A DNA stretch of 31,696 bases from a virus, in the IMG/VR virus record IMGVR_UViG_3300024346_000312, positions 1 through 31,696 of that record. One strand, 5' to 3'. Under the pieces are notes generated by a model. It made no database searches and had not been told where the DNA came from. It was given only the letters and a program-made list of their open reading frames with translations. Below are positions 1 to 10,356 of this stretch, piece after piece (the stretch's first letter is position 1; every line of letters begins with the position of its first letter). Made by a program: the position numbers and the translations under genes.

Positions 1-3000
1 AATAGAGAGCTGGCAGCAGTAATTGGCCTACCAGGATTTATAATAGATTCAAGTTTACTCCTTTGATTATCACTTAAAGTTACTACATTTTCAGGAAACA
101 TACTCTTATAAACAGTCTGATCATATTTATATTCCCTAGTTCCGTCCTGCCCATATTTTGAAGTATGTTGATAGATAGCGTCATTTTCAGTTGTGTACCC
201 CATTAGCTTATATAAGGAGTCATTACTGTCAGTAACAAAGTACGGTGCCGCAGCTAATCCAAAAGTATCTGAACCTATTGAATACTCAGCTAAGTTCTTT
301 GATGAAAGTATAAACCCATTACGTCTGTCAAAACCTTTAATACCTGTTGGGTATCCTTTGTGTGACTTAATAATGTGTGGTACAACCTTACGGTTTTTAG
401 AAAAATGTCTAACCAAAGTACCAAGTCCTGGTACAGTAGATTCTTGTGCTAGATTTTTAGTAGTTGCATTTATAAAGTGACCCAATCCAATGTTAGCCAA
501 ATATTGTGGCGGAACTAAGTGGAAGAAACTCTTAATGGTTCTACTAGCACCTGAACTATAGAATGCATAGTGCACTAGATTTTTAGCAAACTCTGGCTCA
601 GTTTGGAATAATTCCCACCAAGCTCTTTGTAAGATGTCTTTAGACTTACTTTCAATGTTTCTGTGTGTAATTAAATCTACATCACCCCCTTTTTTACTAA
701 ACTTAGGCTGTAATACCAATGGGCTAAGTAATAAGTTATCAGGATATTTCTTCTGTAACCTAACTAATTCCTTGGCCATACTAGTTTTACTAGAACTGTT
801 AAACAATTCATATGGGTTTTCCATATACAATGGAGAGGACGGTGATGTTAGTATGTATCCATACATGGAGTCAACTAATTTCTCTACAGTCTCTTCGTCA
901 TTAATAAGATCCGGGTTCTGGTAAGCTGCAATACTAAATACTGCATTTTTAACTGCCTGTGTAGTAGATAATGAAGTGTCTTCCCACATTTTAAGGGCCA
1001 ACTGTACCGTGTTTTTATGGAAAGTACCAATCATTCTTGATCCGTCTAGTTTTACAAAACCGTCTTTATTAAGAACTACTGATTCTTCTTCACCTTCGTA
1101 TTCAGCACCAAACTTTTTATCTAAGTTAGACAGCTTTCTTGCCTGTAATGTGTTGTGTAACATAATTTCAGCAACTTCCGCACTAACATAAGACTTACCT
1201 GCACCGTTAACATCCGCCTTAGCCGCTTTAATAACATCATTAAGCTCTCTTGCAGTTTCTACAAGTGATTTAAATTTATTAAGTATAGCAATTTGACGCT
1301 TTATGTACTCTTTTCTCTCATCTACAGTAGGTAAATTTTTAATATCACTTACAAGCTCTGAAGTTTTAACTTTTGAGAAATCCGTCTGTAATTCTGCTAC
1401 ATCAGAAGCACTTAATCCTGCAGATTTAGCATATTTATTAATTAGCTCTACATCCGGGCGTATAGTTTCCTGGTTTTCTCTAAGTTTTTCTGATACTCTA
1501 CCTTCTCTTGAAGACTGTAAAGCTACATATTGCTTAAGAATAGGTTGTCCAATGAAAGACATGATAAACTCTCTACTTATACCAGCCCTAGTCATCATAA
1601 ACACTACACCTGCAGTACTTAAGTTAACGTTTGCACGGATAATTGCAGGATCTTTTACAGCATCCACAATAAGGGACATAAATTCATTAAGTGTTTGGGA
1701 GATGATGTTACCATCTTCATCTTTAATCTTACTGTAAACAGTTTTACCTGTAGTCTTATTGAAGTTACCTCTACCTAAGTTGTAATATGGACCCACTTCA
1801 TCTATTTGAGATATGTTGTGGTCAGTCATGTGGTTGGCCACAATACCTACCATTGCTTTTGCCTTATCAAATACTGTTTTAGTAATGATCTGGTAAGCAC
1901 CTCTCCAAAATCCTAGGTTAGTTTTACTAACTGCGTCATCTTCTGCTACGTGTAAATCATTAATTATACCTAAGATATTTTCACTGTCTAAAGGAGCCAT
2001 TGCAATACCATACGTTTTTCTATCTGTCATCATAGAAGCCATCATATCTATACGTAAGTTCTCTACGGCCTTTCTTGTAGATCTTTCTAGTAAAGACATT
2101 TGAGAAAATTCATCTATTGTTGGTATAACCTCTTCAGATTGTAGCCTATCAAATACTTTAGTTGCAATAAGACTATCTAATTCAGAAAGTTCATTAAGCA
2201 GCTTACTTTTTTGTATCTTGTCTTGTGAAGACAAAAGGTTAATCATTTTAGAAGTTTCCTTAATCTCTTTGTTAATCTCATCAGAACCTTGTAATTCTGC
2301 TCTCAACCTTCTACTGCTAATGTCACCATCAGTAAACTGTCTTGTAAGGTCCATTATATCTGCAAAAGACACATCTTCAATTAACCTGTCATCAAGTTCA
2401 TTTCTGTAATCTTTAAATGCCTGTAGTAATGGGTTAGTACCTTTAATTGAAAGAAGCATTTCAGTTAGTTCTTCTTTAGCTTCCCTTACAAACTCTTCTT
2501 CTTCAGCTCTAATTTCTTTAGCTCTAGGGTGTTTTGCCCAATCTTGTAAATATTTTTCCTTGTAGGCATCTAATGGAGACATTTTATCAGCTAGCTCATG
2601 TCTAACTATTTTTCCAGTTTCACGGTCTACATATACATTAGGTAATAATACAAAAGCCTTATCAATATCAAAATCTGATCCTGTTTTCTTTGTAATTTCA
2701 GAGTAAGAAACAATAGTATCACCAGCGGACGGAGGTAAAATACCTACAATCTCAAATGCATCCGTAGATGAGAGATCCTGGTTAGGAATCCTGTAACTAA
2801 TACCCTCTAAAACCTCAGGAGTAAGCTTTTCTCTAAGCTCTTCCTGGGAAAGATTGGTGTAATTTGCACCAAGTAAGTCAATAATCATGGTATGTGGTAA
2901 TAGTATTTGGGCCTTTGAAGCCGCCATTTTTTTACCATCTAATCCCATTGGTTTAAGTCCATCTGTAATTTCCTTTAACCACATGATACCGCCTTTAACC

Positions 3001-6000
3001 TTGTCAGAAAGATCATATTGGTGACCAATAAGTCCAAGTTCTGATACTTGGATAAATGCACCGCCAGATTGCTTAAGCTTAACAGCTCTGTTTCTAATAA
3101 GTGCCATTCTTTTGTTGTCTGCAAGCCTCTTAACACCCATAAGGCCATCAAAAGGGAATCCTGCTTCTAACAAAGCTTTTTCCATAGTGGAAAGATCTGC
3201 CTCTAAATCTTTAATAAGATTCTGCTGCATGGTATTCATGTCTAATTCACCTGTCTCAGCATTATATCCGTATTGGTCTATGAAATTTTGGGTACTGTCA
3301 TCAGACAAGTGGCCAATAATCATATGATAATCATCAATAAGTTGTTGTCCAGAAGTCTCTACTCCTGAAAATGGGTTATTGTAGATACCGTCTGGTACAA
3401 TGTTAGACACAATGTTCTTAACTACCTGACTAGCCACAAGTCTGTTGTGTACTTTCTTGGTAGGAAATTCTTGTTGTAATCTTGTATACTTAGTAGTAAG
3501 CTCTACAGGATCTAGTACAATGTCTTTAGCTTCCATAAAGTCACCTTTACCATTGGATACTTCAGATACATTACTAGCACCTACTTTTTTACCACTCTCC
3601 ATAATTACCTGATCAACTCCTTGAGCTTCCATTGCTTCTAAAAGTCTAGATAATCCTGTGTTCTTTCCTACCAATCCTGGTAATAATGGAACTTCAGAGT
3701 GTTTAACGTAGTGTAAAAAGTATTGTCCCTCAACTACTGTAGGTTCTGCATGTACTGTTTTAAGTGGTTGTGCAAATAAACTAAGGTCAGACATTGTAGC
3801 CTCTCCTTTTTCTATTTTAGCAGCCGCTTCATCATGTACACCGTCTTTCCAGTAACCATAAGACTTCATTCTCTGCTTGTATAAGTCAAATGTAATATAA
3901 GACTGTCCATCAGCTACGTTTACATTAGCGTAACCATTTAACATTTCTGTTACACTTTTTTCAATGTCCTTTAAAGTTCTCTTGTCATCTTTATATACAC
4001 CTTCTTTTAGACCTGCTGCAACATTTTGTACAATGTACTCTTTAGGCTTACCAGTTTTTTCATCTATAAAGTATGTTGACTTTTTGTAAATATCTCTAAC
4101 TACGGCAGACTTGTATTTAGCCTTAACATCACCGTGTACCCTAGCTGTATATCCTGAAGCGGTAATAGCTGGTATACGTTTTAAGTAATCCACAAATAAG
4201 TTACCTCCTTTTTCAGCGTATGCTGCAGGATCACCAGTAAATAGCTTACTAATTTCAATAGTACCTATAATACTATTAAGTGTGAAGTCAGCCATGGCCC
4301 TTGTTACATCACCATTATATCTATCTAAAGTCTCTTTGTTAATACCAATGTTCTTGTACCCTTCAGAATCCTTAGAAATAATACCGTATTCCTTGAATAA
4401 CTGTAAATCCGTGTTAATAGCTCTTCTAACGGATTCAATAATCATTCTTTTTATTTCCTCATTATCTCTAAGATTTTCCCTGTTTGGAGTAACAATCTGA
4501 CCATTAACAGAAAGTCCAAGTTCTTCTAACTTAGTTTTACCTGTCTCTTTATTAACCTCATTCAACTCTGGGAATAAGTGTGACTTCTTACCTTTACCTT
4601 GTGTATGTAAAAATTCTATTTCTCTTGTCATTGGTTTTCTACCAGCTAGTTGATCACTTGTAAGACTCATCCTACTAAGTTCAGCGTGTAAATAATCCAT
4701 GAAGATTTCAATAATCTGTGCTTGGCTGTTACTACGGAATCTGATAACACCTTGTTCATCTCTGTAAGAGTTAGCTTCTACAAAGTTACCTGCTTCTATA
4801 ACGATCTGTCTAGTTTTATCAGCCTCTGATAGACCAGTATATGTAGCAATCTTTGTACTTTTTAATGTGGCGTTAATTCCAATTGCAAGTAATTCAGATT
4901 CTTTTAAGTTAGATGGCTTATCACCTACATCATCTTTATCTGTATTTCTAAGAGAGTTAAGGGTCCTCATTCTAAATTTGTCCATGTTGTTACCCTCTAG
5001 CATCCAAGCACCTAACTTAGAAAATAATGCCCAGTTAGCTGTTGAACCTGCTTCTGGGTCTATTAAATCTCTAAGAGACTTTGGATCTGCTTTCCATTGT
5101 GCAACTTTAGAAGACATTAAATCTCTAGTACTGTACCCGTAGTACATGTTACCCTTAGCTCCTAGGTATGCAGTCTCATTTAAATCTGGTAATATTTGGC
5201 CATATTGTTTAGCTACACCAGCAACAGATTGCTGATCAACCATTGGCAACTTTTCAATATCCAAGAAAACTTTTCTCTTAGATTTTGGATTTACTTTAGA
5301 TGTAAGCTTACTTAAATACCCAAAGATACGTCCAATACTGTTACTTGGTTGCTCTGTCAATAAATGTGACATTGCAGTAAGGCCCTTAGCAGGCTTAATG
5401 CCCCTAAGAACTTTTTCAAGATTCTCTTCTGACATAGTAATACCTACACTTTCTAGTAACTCAACTGCTTCACCAAGTAAAGGGTCTGTGTTTAGGTTAC
5501 GTGTGTTGTACTTATTAAGTTTTGAAACAAGCTTTTGGTGCTTATCTAAAATTTTATTTTTACCTAGTACTTCATCTACTTTTAAAACTCTGTTGTACTT
5601 ACCAGGTTTAACCTTTTCACTATGAGATAGCTTGTTAATAAAGGACTCATTCCAAGTTTGTATTATAGCTTCAGCTTGTGACCCTAGTCTACTAGTTTTA
5701 AACCGCACACTAAAATCTCCAGAATAACCTGCTACTAATGCAGACATGTAATCAATAGTTGCCTGATCCAATGTTTTAAAGAACAACGTTTTCAATCTGT
5801 TGTTATCTTCCTTGTCAAAGGTATTTAGTATCTCTTGGAATACTGGGTAACGTAGTTTCTCCTCCTTCATTGCATCATACATTACTTTAAGGCCGTCTTG
5901 GTCTTCAGGAATGTGCAAATCAGATAAAACACTTGTCAATGCATGCCATACTTCTTTCTCATTCATCATGGTAGCAATACCTAAATAAGAAGATGACTTA

Positions 6001-9000
6001 CTAATTATTCTATTTTCTTTCTTATTGTACTGTACATCTTTAAGAAGTGATAAAAAGGACCTAACTTCTTGAGAAGCGCTCTTAATGTAAGATGTTTCTA
6101 CGTTAGATCTAGGTACAAAATTACCTTCATTATCTTCTTGGTACTCTTCAGTAATGGTAATACCCCTTTGCCCAAAGTATTCAAAAATCTTAGGCTTAAA
6201 GTAATCCAAGTTTTCAATAACACGGTTAATGTTTTCTCTGGACTTTCTTAATTTAGGGTAAGCTGCAAACTTTTTAAGCTTGTTTAGAAGAAGTTCATTT
6301 ATATCTACACCATCTATTTGTGAAATATCTCTTTCTATCTCATTATAAAGTACATATGATAACGCCCTAACAATATCTTCCTCTTGTTCTGGTAAGAATA
6401 AAGGGTTATGTGTAAAAATAATAGGTCTGATAGTCTCTACTGGTACGTCCTTGTAAGGGTTTTTAGCTGCATCAGCCATTAAAGTTTCCTTAGCGTTAGG
6501 TATTCCCATAAAATCATTCCATGCTGAAATACGTCTGAACAAATCTGTTCTAATACTCTCCTCTGTTAATTCAAACATGTTAGGACTAGTCTTGTACGTC
6601 TTGTAATCTTCAGCAACCATCTCCTCATAAAACAACTCAGTAGCTTCCTCCTTTTCTAAGTTGTAGGAAGTCATTAAAGTATTTATTTCAGAGTCTAAAG
6701 GTTTTATGGAGTTCTTCTTGTAGTATTCTAGTACTTCATCTCTAGCTTCTTTTTTAAGCATAGACCTGAACACTCCGTGGAATCCAGATTGATATTCAGC
6801 TTCTTTTGATAATGTAGAACTAACATGTCCCATACTGGACATAAACATTCCTGCCATTCCAATACCACCTTCTATAAGTCTGCCATATTCTTGGTAAAAT
6901 TTCTCTTGTTCTTCTGGCTTCCTGTTTTCAATAGCTTCATGTACTTCAGAAATAGTTATCCTGTCTTTAGGATCTATATTTTCTGTCTTCATTCCATAAA
7001 GAACTGGAGACTCTAGGCTGTACTTTGTAAGATCCAACTCATACATTGGAGTTTTATTCTTAAAAGAAGGGTTAGGCTTGTATGCCATTTTAACCCCTTT
7101 AATTTTAGACATTGCAGAGTACAAAGGCCCTACTTCTAGGAATCCTTTAGTTTCTTCAAATATATCTATAAACACTTTTGCTTTAAAGGAACGGTAATCC
7201 GCCCATCCCATGTCTTTTGCAGTGTCACTTTCATCAATACTTCTTAATATATTTTTAAGCCTACTGTAAATTTCTTTCTTAGATTGTTCTACACTTTCTG
7301 CGGTATTTTCAGAAGTGTTTTCAAGTGTAAGTACATCTGCATACTCCTTATTTAAATCTTGTAACTGCTCATACATTGCGTAAAACCCTTCAGTAGAAGA
7401 CACTCTTGAAATACCTCCCTCTATAACAGCTGCATGTTTAAGCAATGCTGGTAATAGTGCATCTATTTTTTGACCAGTACCCTTTATTACTTCTTGAGGA
7501 CCTGCGTATAAAGCAGAACTTAATGCACCAGAAGATAAGCTTTGTAATTCAACTGTAGCTCTTCCTCCAGCATACCAAAGTTTAGAGTACCCTTTTGAAA
7601 TAGCTTTTTGTATAGCTGAATGCATTGTAACCGTTCTATATGATGGGAAAAACTCCTCATACTTTGTATAAATACTTTGCTGGTAGTTATCAAGCTCTTG
7701 CTCACTAACTCCCTGGTTTTTTGCATAGCTGCCTTTAAAAAATTGAGACCTAGCATCCCTAACAGTGTTACGTAACTCTTTAACTATGCCAACTACTTGC
7801 TCATCTTTAAGTGTAAGTAATTTTTCAATCCTGTCTTGTTTTTTCTGATACCCAAAAGATATTCTTCTTGACATGTTGGCTTGATTTACAGCACTTTGTA
7901 TTTCAAAGTTTTTATGTCCACGGATGTTTTTAAGGAACAATCCAGAATTTGGAGACTTTTTTATGATTTTTAAAATCTCTCTTTTAGCCTCTTCAAGACC
8001 AATACTTTTACTATTAAATTGTTCTGAAGCGCCTTTAGATAGTATGCTTTCTACAAGATTTTCTACAGCGTCATTTATTATCTTACCAGCGTCTTCACCA
8101 TTGATACGCAGTTCCTCATAATCCTTTTTATTTTTTCTTTTAATCCTGGTAAAATTAATGTACTCTCCCCTAAGTTCAGAGGCAAAGTTATCATCCACTA
8201 CAAGAGATTTGTAGATAGACCGCAATATGTTACTTGCAGCCATCTCTTTCATATACTGCTCCTCTGCAAGTTTTATGTCTTTTTTTACACCAGTCAGCGG
8301 TGTCTGTTCACTAATAGCTGTTTTATCCAGTGATAAAAAAGACCCTGCGTAAAGATCTTTAAATACGTGTTCCCATTTTGAAAGTATTTCAGTATCTGAA
8401 ACTTCTTGGTTAATGTTTGAACCGTATAACTTAGATATCATATTGAGAAATAAACTATCTTTTTTAGTTATATCCTCAAGAGCTTGCCTCATAGAGAAAG
8501 GATCTCCTGCACCTTCTGCATAAGATTTAAGTAAATCTAGAAAACGTGTTCCTTTTTTATCTTTAAAGTCTGCAAAATCAGACTGTATCTCATGGATAAG
8601 TCCTTCAGTTAAATTTTCACCATTCTCATTTTTATTAGCAATGTACTCCAGTGTATTTTGCCACACTAATGGATCACTACCGTGAAAATGTGAGTTTCCA
8701 GCACCTATTACACTAGTTGAAATTGCATTACCTCCAATGTATATACCGTACCTGTTATGACTTGCCTGTCTAGTTTGGTGATGATCAAAGATATGCTCTA
8801 ATCTATATCTATCATACCCAGACCTTATCTTCTTTTCTTTTAAATCATAGTACTCAGACAAGTATTTTTCTATCTCTGTAATAAAATCTTCTGCAGATAT
8901 AGATTTCAGAGTAGGGTTGTCTTTTCTAATAGCTTCTCTAACTTTTTCAACTAGTATAGCTTCATTCTTATTGTCAAGTTTTATTTTATTCTTTAAAGGT

Positions 9001-10316
9001 ACACCCTGTTTGTATTTTTTTAGGATGTCTACTTTACCTCTAAAAGTTAATTTAACATCAGTTGTTTTCTCCAGCTGTATAAAAGCGCTGTCAGTGTTGA
9101 TCCATTTATCAAGTGTAGTTTTTCTATACTTTGATTTTTTAAACTTCTTTTTGGTTAAGTAATCTACATAAGTTTGTGCGGCATCTAATACTACATTAGT
9201 TTTAGCTGCTTCATTGATAGATGCATTAACCTCCGTTTCCATTACTTCAGGATCAGCCTTAGCCATAAGGTCTCTATACTCTTCAGCACTCATTACTTGC
9301 TCTAGATCATTAGCTAAAATCTTAGCTGCAGCTATATCAAATGGAGTTTCTTGTTCTTGCTGGTACATTCCAAGTAGTTCCTTAACAAATTTGACAAGCT
9401 TTTGCCAAAAGTTAAGTTCTTGTGGAGTAGCCTTACCTTCTTCCATGCGTTTCATGGTTTCAGCAAGTACCTGTCCAATAGCTTCTTCTCTTAATTCTGC
9501 TACAGCGGAACGTATGTCATCAGAACTGGCTTGTTTATCAGCCATTAACTTACGTACCTTATTACCGTATTGAGTATTTAAAAGTTCTTCTACTTTAGAA
9601 TGTTCTTCAATAGCTGACCACAAAGAATTTTTTAGTTCACTATTTTGATCCAATAATCTGAACCACCAGTGAGCTACTTCTTCAGGAAGCTTGTTCCAGG
9701 ACTCTTCATCCATACGTCCGTCTTCACCTATTACTTCAATAGTACTATCTAGAAAGTTAGCTGCTGCTTTTATGTTAGGACTGTCAAACTTTGTATAGTC
9801 AAACTCTATACCTAGGGCATCCATCACAGATGTAACAGCTGCCATTGTCTTATTAGAAAAGACAAGTGTAGGACTTTCTGTAGTCCCTAAAAACTTATCA
9901 ATGTCAGGATCTGACTCATCATTGACTTCATCATCTTTTTTCTCTTCCTCTTTATTCTCTGCTTTAAGGGCATTAGCTTTAGCTTTTAAGGCCGCTATTT
10001 TACTAAGCATTTCCTTCTTAGGAATATTAATCTTCTCTATTTTATGGTCACCAGTTGTTTCCCCTCCAGATTCTACTTCAGATTCTACTTCTACGTTTAT
10101 AGGTTCTCCTTTAAGAAATTCAGCAAATCCTTTAAGATCTTCTTTAGAGCCTTCAGGAGTTATTGCTACAAGAAAAGAGTCTGATCTGTACTCTGCATAC
10201 TTCTCCTCTGCTACATACTCTTTAAGAGCTTTAATGTTGTCAAATCTTTTACGTTCACCTTTGTTATTTATGTATGTTGGCAAACATCCTGGTGCAAGCC
10301 CTCTTTTTTTAGCCAT
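1..10316 (-). CDS. Giant virion RNA polymerase polyprotein, crAss-like (3' end outside window)
   Basis: This frame stays open from an ATG at 10316 to the left edge, at least 3438 codons, with no stop. I checked the phase at several points along it. Residues 2548-2552 read DFDID within GSDFDIDK, preceded by RIPNQ-x-LSS at 2509-2516. This is the arrangement around the metal-binding aspartates of the second double-psi beta-barrel in crAss-like virion RNA polymerases, which are related to RNA-interference polymerases of the QDE-1 type. ESGKKVG at 2240-2246 may supply lysines from the first barrel; this is less sure. The family polymerase is packaged in the virion, enters with the DNA and transcribes early genes. 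About 2200 residues precede the catalytic region: an acidic/lysine-rich low-complexity stretch near 75-135, a His-rich segment with HEIQSDF at 504-581, then long helical sequence. The gene is separated from its upstream neighbour by 40 bases that carry a putative promoter. The start has no Shine-Dalgarno sequence. Confidence 0.9.
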   Translation of the reverse strand, partial: MAKKRGLAPGCLPTYINNKGERKRFDNIKALKEYVAEEKYAEYRSDSFLVAITPEGSKEDLKGFAEFLKGEPINVEVESEVESGGETTGDHKIEKINIPKKEMLSKIAALKAKANALKAENKEEEKKDDEVNDESDPDIDKFLGTTESPTLVFSNKTMAAVTSVMDALGIEFDYTKFDSPNIKAAANFLDSTIEVIGEDGRMDEESWNKLPEEVAHWWFRLLDQNSELKNSLWSAIEEHSKVEELLNTQYGNKVRKLMADKQASSDDIRSAVAELREEAIGQVLAETMKRMEEGKATPQELNFWQKLVKFVKELLGMYQQEQETPFDIAAAKILANDLEQVMSAEEYRDLMAKADPEVMETEVNASINEAAKTNVVLDAAQTYVDYLTKKKFKKSKYRKTTLDKWINTDSAFIQLEKTTDVKLTFRGKVDILKKYKQGVPLKNKIKLDNKNEAILVEKVREAIRKDNPTLKSISAEDFITEIEKYLSEYYDLKEKKIRSGYDRYRLEHIFDHHQTRQASHNRYGIYIGGNAISTSVIGAGNSHFHGSDPLVWQNTLEYIANKNENGENLTEGLIHEIQSDFADFKDKKGTRFLDLLKSYAEGAGDPFSMRQALEDITKKDSLFLNMISKLYGSNINQEVSDTEILSKWEHVFKDLYAGSFLSLDKTAISEQTPLTGVKKDIKLAEEQYMKEMAASNILRSIYKSLVVDDNFASELRGEYINFTRIKRKNKKDYEELRINGEDAGKIINDAVENLVESILSKGASEQFNSKSIGLEEAKREILKIIKKSPNSGLFLKNIRGHKNFEIQSAVNQANMSRRISFGYQKKQDRIEKLLTLKDEQVVGIVKELRNTVRDARSQFFKGSYAKNQGVSEQELDNYQQSIYTKYEEFFPSYRTVTMHSAIQKAISKGYSKLWYAGGRATVELQSLSSGALSSALYAGPQEVIKGTGQKIDALLPALLKHAAVIEGGISRVSSTEGFYAMYEQLQDLNKEYADVLTLENTSENTAESVEQSKKEIYSRLKNILRSIDESDTAKDMGWADYRSFKAKVFIDIFEETKGFLEVGPLYSAMSKIKGVKMAYKPNPSFKNKTPMYELDLTKYSLESPVLYGMKTENIDPKDRITISEVHEAIENRKPEEQEKFYQEYGRLIEGGIGMAGMFMSSMGHVSSTLSKEAEYQSGFHGVFRSMLKKEARDEVLEYYKKNSIKPLDSEINTLMTSYNLEKEEATELFYEEMVAEDYKTYKTSPNMFELTEESIRTDLFRRISAWNDFMGIPNAKETLMADAAKNPYKDVPVETIRPIIFTHNPLFLPEQEEDIVRALSYVLYNEIERDISQIDGVDINELLLNKLKKFAAYPKLRKSRENINRVIENLDYFKPKIFEYFGQRGITITEEYQEDNEGNFVPRSNVETSYIKSASQEVRSFLSLLKDVQYNKKENRIISKSSSYLGIATMMNEKEVWHALTSVLSDLHIPEDQDGLKVMYDAMKEEKLRYPVFQEILNTFDKEDNNRLKTLFFKTLDQATIDYMSALVAGYSGDFSVRFKTSRLGSQAEAIIQTWNESFINKLSHSEKVKPGKYNRVLKVDEVLGKNKILDKHQKLVSKLNKYNTRNLNTDPLLGEAVELLESVGITMSEENLEKVLRGIKPAKGLTAMSHLLTEQPSNSIGRIFGYLSKLTSKVNPKSKRKVFLDIEKLPMVDQQSVAGVAKQYGQILPDLNETAYLGAKGNMYYGYSTRDLMSSKVAQWKADPKSLRDLIDPEAGSTANWALFSKLGAWMLEGNNMDKFRMRTLNSLRNTDKDDVGDKPSNLKESELLAIGINATLKSTKIATYTGLSEADKTRQIVIEAGNFVEANSYRDEQGVIRFRSNSQAQIIEIFMDYLHAELSRMSLTSDQLAGRKPMTREIEFLHTQGKGKKSHLFPELNEVNKETGKTKLEELGLSVNGQIVTPNRENLRDNEEIKRMIIESVRRAINTDLQLFKEYGIISKDSEGYKNIGINKETLDRYNGDVTRAMADFTLNSIIGTIEISKLFTGDPAAYAEKGGNLFVDYLKRIPAITASGYTARVHGDVKAKYKSAVVRDIYKKSTYFIDEKTGKPKEYIVQNVAAGLKEGVYKDDKRTLKDIEKSVTEMLNGYANVNVADGQSYITFDLYKQRMKSYGYWKDGVHDEAAAKIEKGEATMSDLSLFAQPLKTVHAEPTVVEGQYFLHYVKHSEVPLLPGLVGKNTGLSRLLEAMEAQGVDQVIMESGKKVGASNVSEVSNGKGDFMEAKDIVLDPVELTTKYTRLQQEFPTKKVHNRLVASQVVKNIVSNIVPDGIYNNPFSGVETSGQQLIDDYHMIIGHLSDDSTQNFIDQYGYNAETGELDMNTMQQNLIKDLEADLSTMEKALLEAGFPFDGLMGVKRLADNKRMALIRNRAVKLKQSGGAFIQVSELGLIGHQYDLSDKVKGGIMWLKEITDGLKPMGLDGKKMAASKAQILLPHTMIIDLLGANYTNLSQEELREKLTPEVLEGISYRIPNQDLSSTDAFEIVGILPPSAGDTIVSYSEITKKTGSDFDIDKAFVLLPNVYVDRETGKIVRHELADKMSPLDAYKEKYLQDWAKHPRAKEIRAEEEEFVREAKEELTEMLLSIKGTNPLLQAFKDYRNELDDRLIEDVSFADIMDLTRQFTDGDISSRRLRAELQGSDEINKEIKETSKMINLLSSQDKIQKSKLLNELSELDSLIATKVFDRLQSEEVIPTIDEFSQMSLLERSTRKAVENLRIDMMASMMTDRKTYGIAMAPLDSENILGIINDLHVAEDDAVSKTNLGFWRGAYQIITKTVFDKAKAMVGIVANHMTDHNISQIDEVGPYYNLGRGNFNKTTGKTVYSKIKDEDGNIISQTLNEFMSLIVDAVKDPAIIRANVNLSTAGVVFMMTRAGISREFIMSFIGQPILKQYVALQSSREGRVSEKLRENQETIRPDVELINKYAKSAGLSASDVAELQTDFSKVKTSELVSDIKNLPTVDERKEYIKRQIAILNKFKSLVETARELNDVIKAAKADVNGAGKSYVSAEVAEIMLHNTLQARKLSNLDKKFGAEYEGEEESVVLNKDGFVKLDGSRMIGTFHKNTVQLALKMWEDTSLSTTQAVKNAVFSIAAYQNPDLINDEETVEKLVDSMYGYILTSPSSPLYMENPYELFNSSSKTSMAKELVRLQKKYPDNLLLSPLVLQPKFSKKGGDVDLITHRNIESKSKDILQRAWWELFQTEPEFAKNLVHYAFYSSGASRTIKSFFHLVPPQYLANIGLGHFINATTKNLAQESTVPGLGTLVRHFSKNRKVVPHIIKSHKGYPTGIKGFDRRNGFILSSKNLAEYSIGSDTFGLAAAPYFVTDSNDSLYKLMGYTTENDAIYQHTSKYGQDGTREYKYDQTVYKSMFPENVVTLSDNQRSKLESIINPGRPITAASSL

Positions 10317-10334
10317 TTCTAGAGAATTTTAGTG

Positions 10335-10345
10335 TGTTAAATATA
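10335..10345 (-). promoter_or_regulatory. Putative promoter element TATATTTAACA before the polymerase gene
   Basis: On the minus strand TATATTTAACA ends 18 bases before the ATG of the giant polymerase gene, inside a 40-base gap. The same 11-mer precedes the 235-aa gene, and a 10-base variant precedes the 1037-aa gene. TATATTTA resembles the Bacteroidota -7 box (TAnnTTTG) apart from its last base. I see no clear -33 TTG at normal spacing, so a phage factor may be involved, or the element may act in translation instead. Confidence 0.42.
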
Positions 10346-10356
10346 CAGATAATGTA

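Noticed and set aside
7520-7756. Minus-strand frame of 78 codons inside the polymerase gene
   Set aside because: Out of phase with the giant frame, which stays open across the region; no start signal and no known motif.
1-10316. Possibility that the left region is non-coding or a broken gene, as no complete frame ends there
   Set aside because: Translation from the ATG at 10316 stays in one phase to the left edge without a stop; the gene merely continues outside the window.
193-10332. Many plus-strand frames of 60-143 codons over the left third
   Set aside because: They lie opposite the continuous minus-strand polymerase frame, have no recognisable domains and low-complexity Ser/Leu-rich composition typical of antisense translation of an AT-rich gene.
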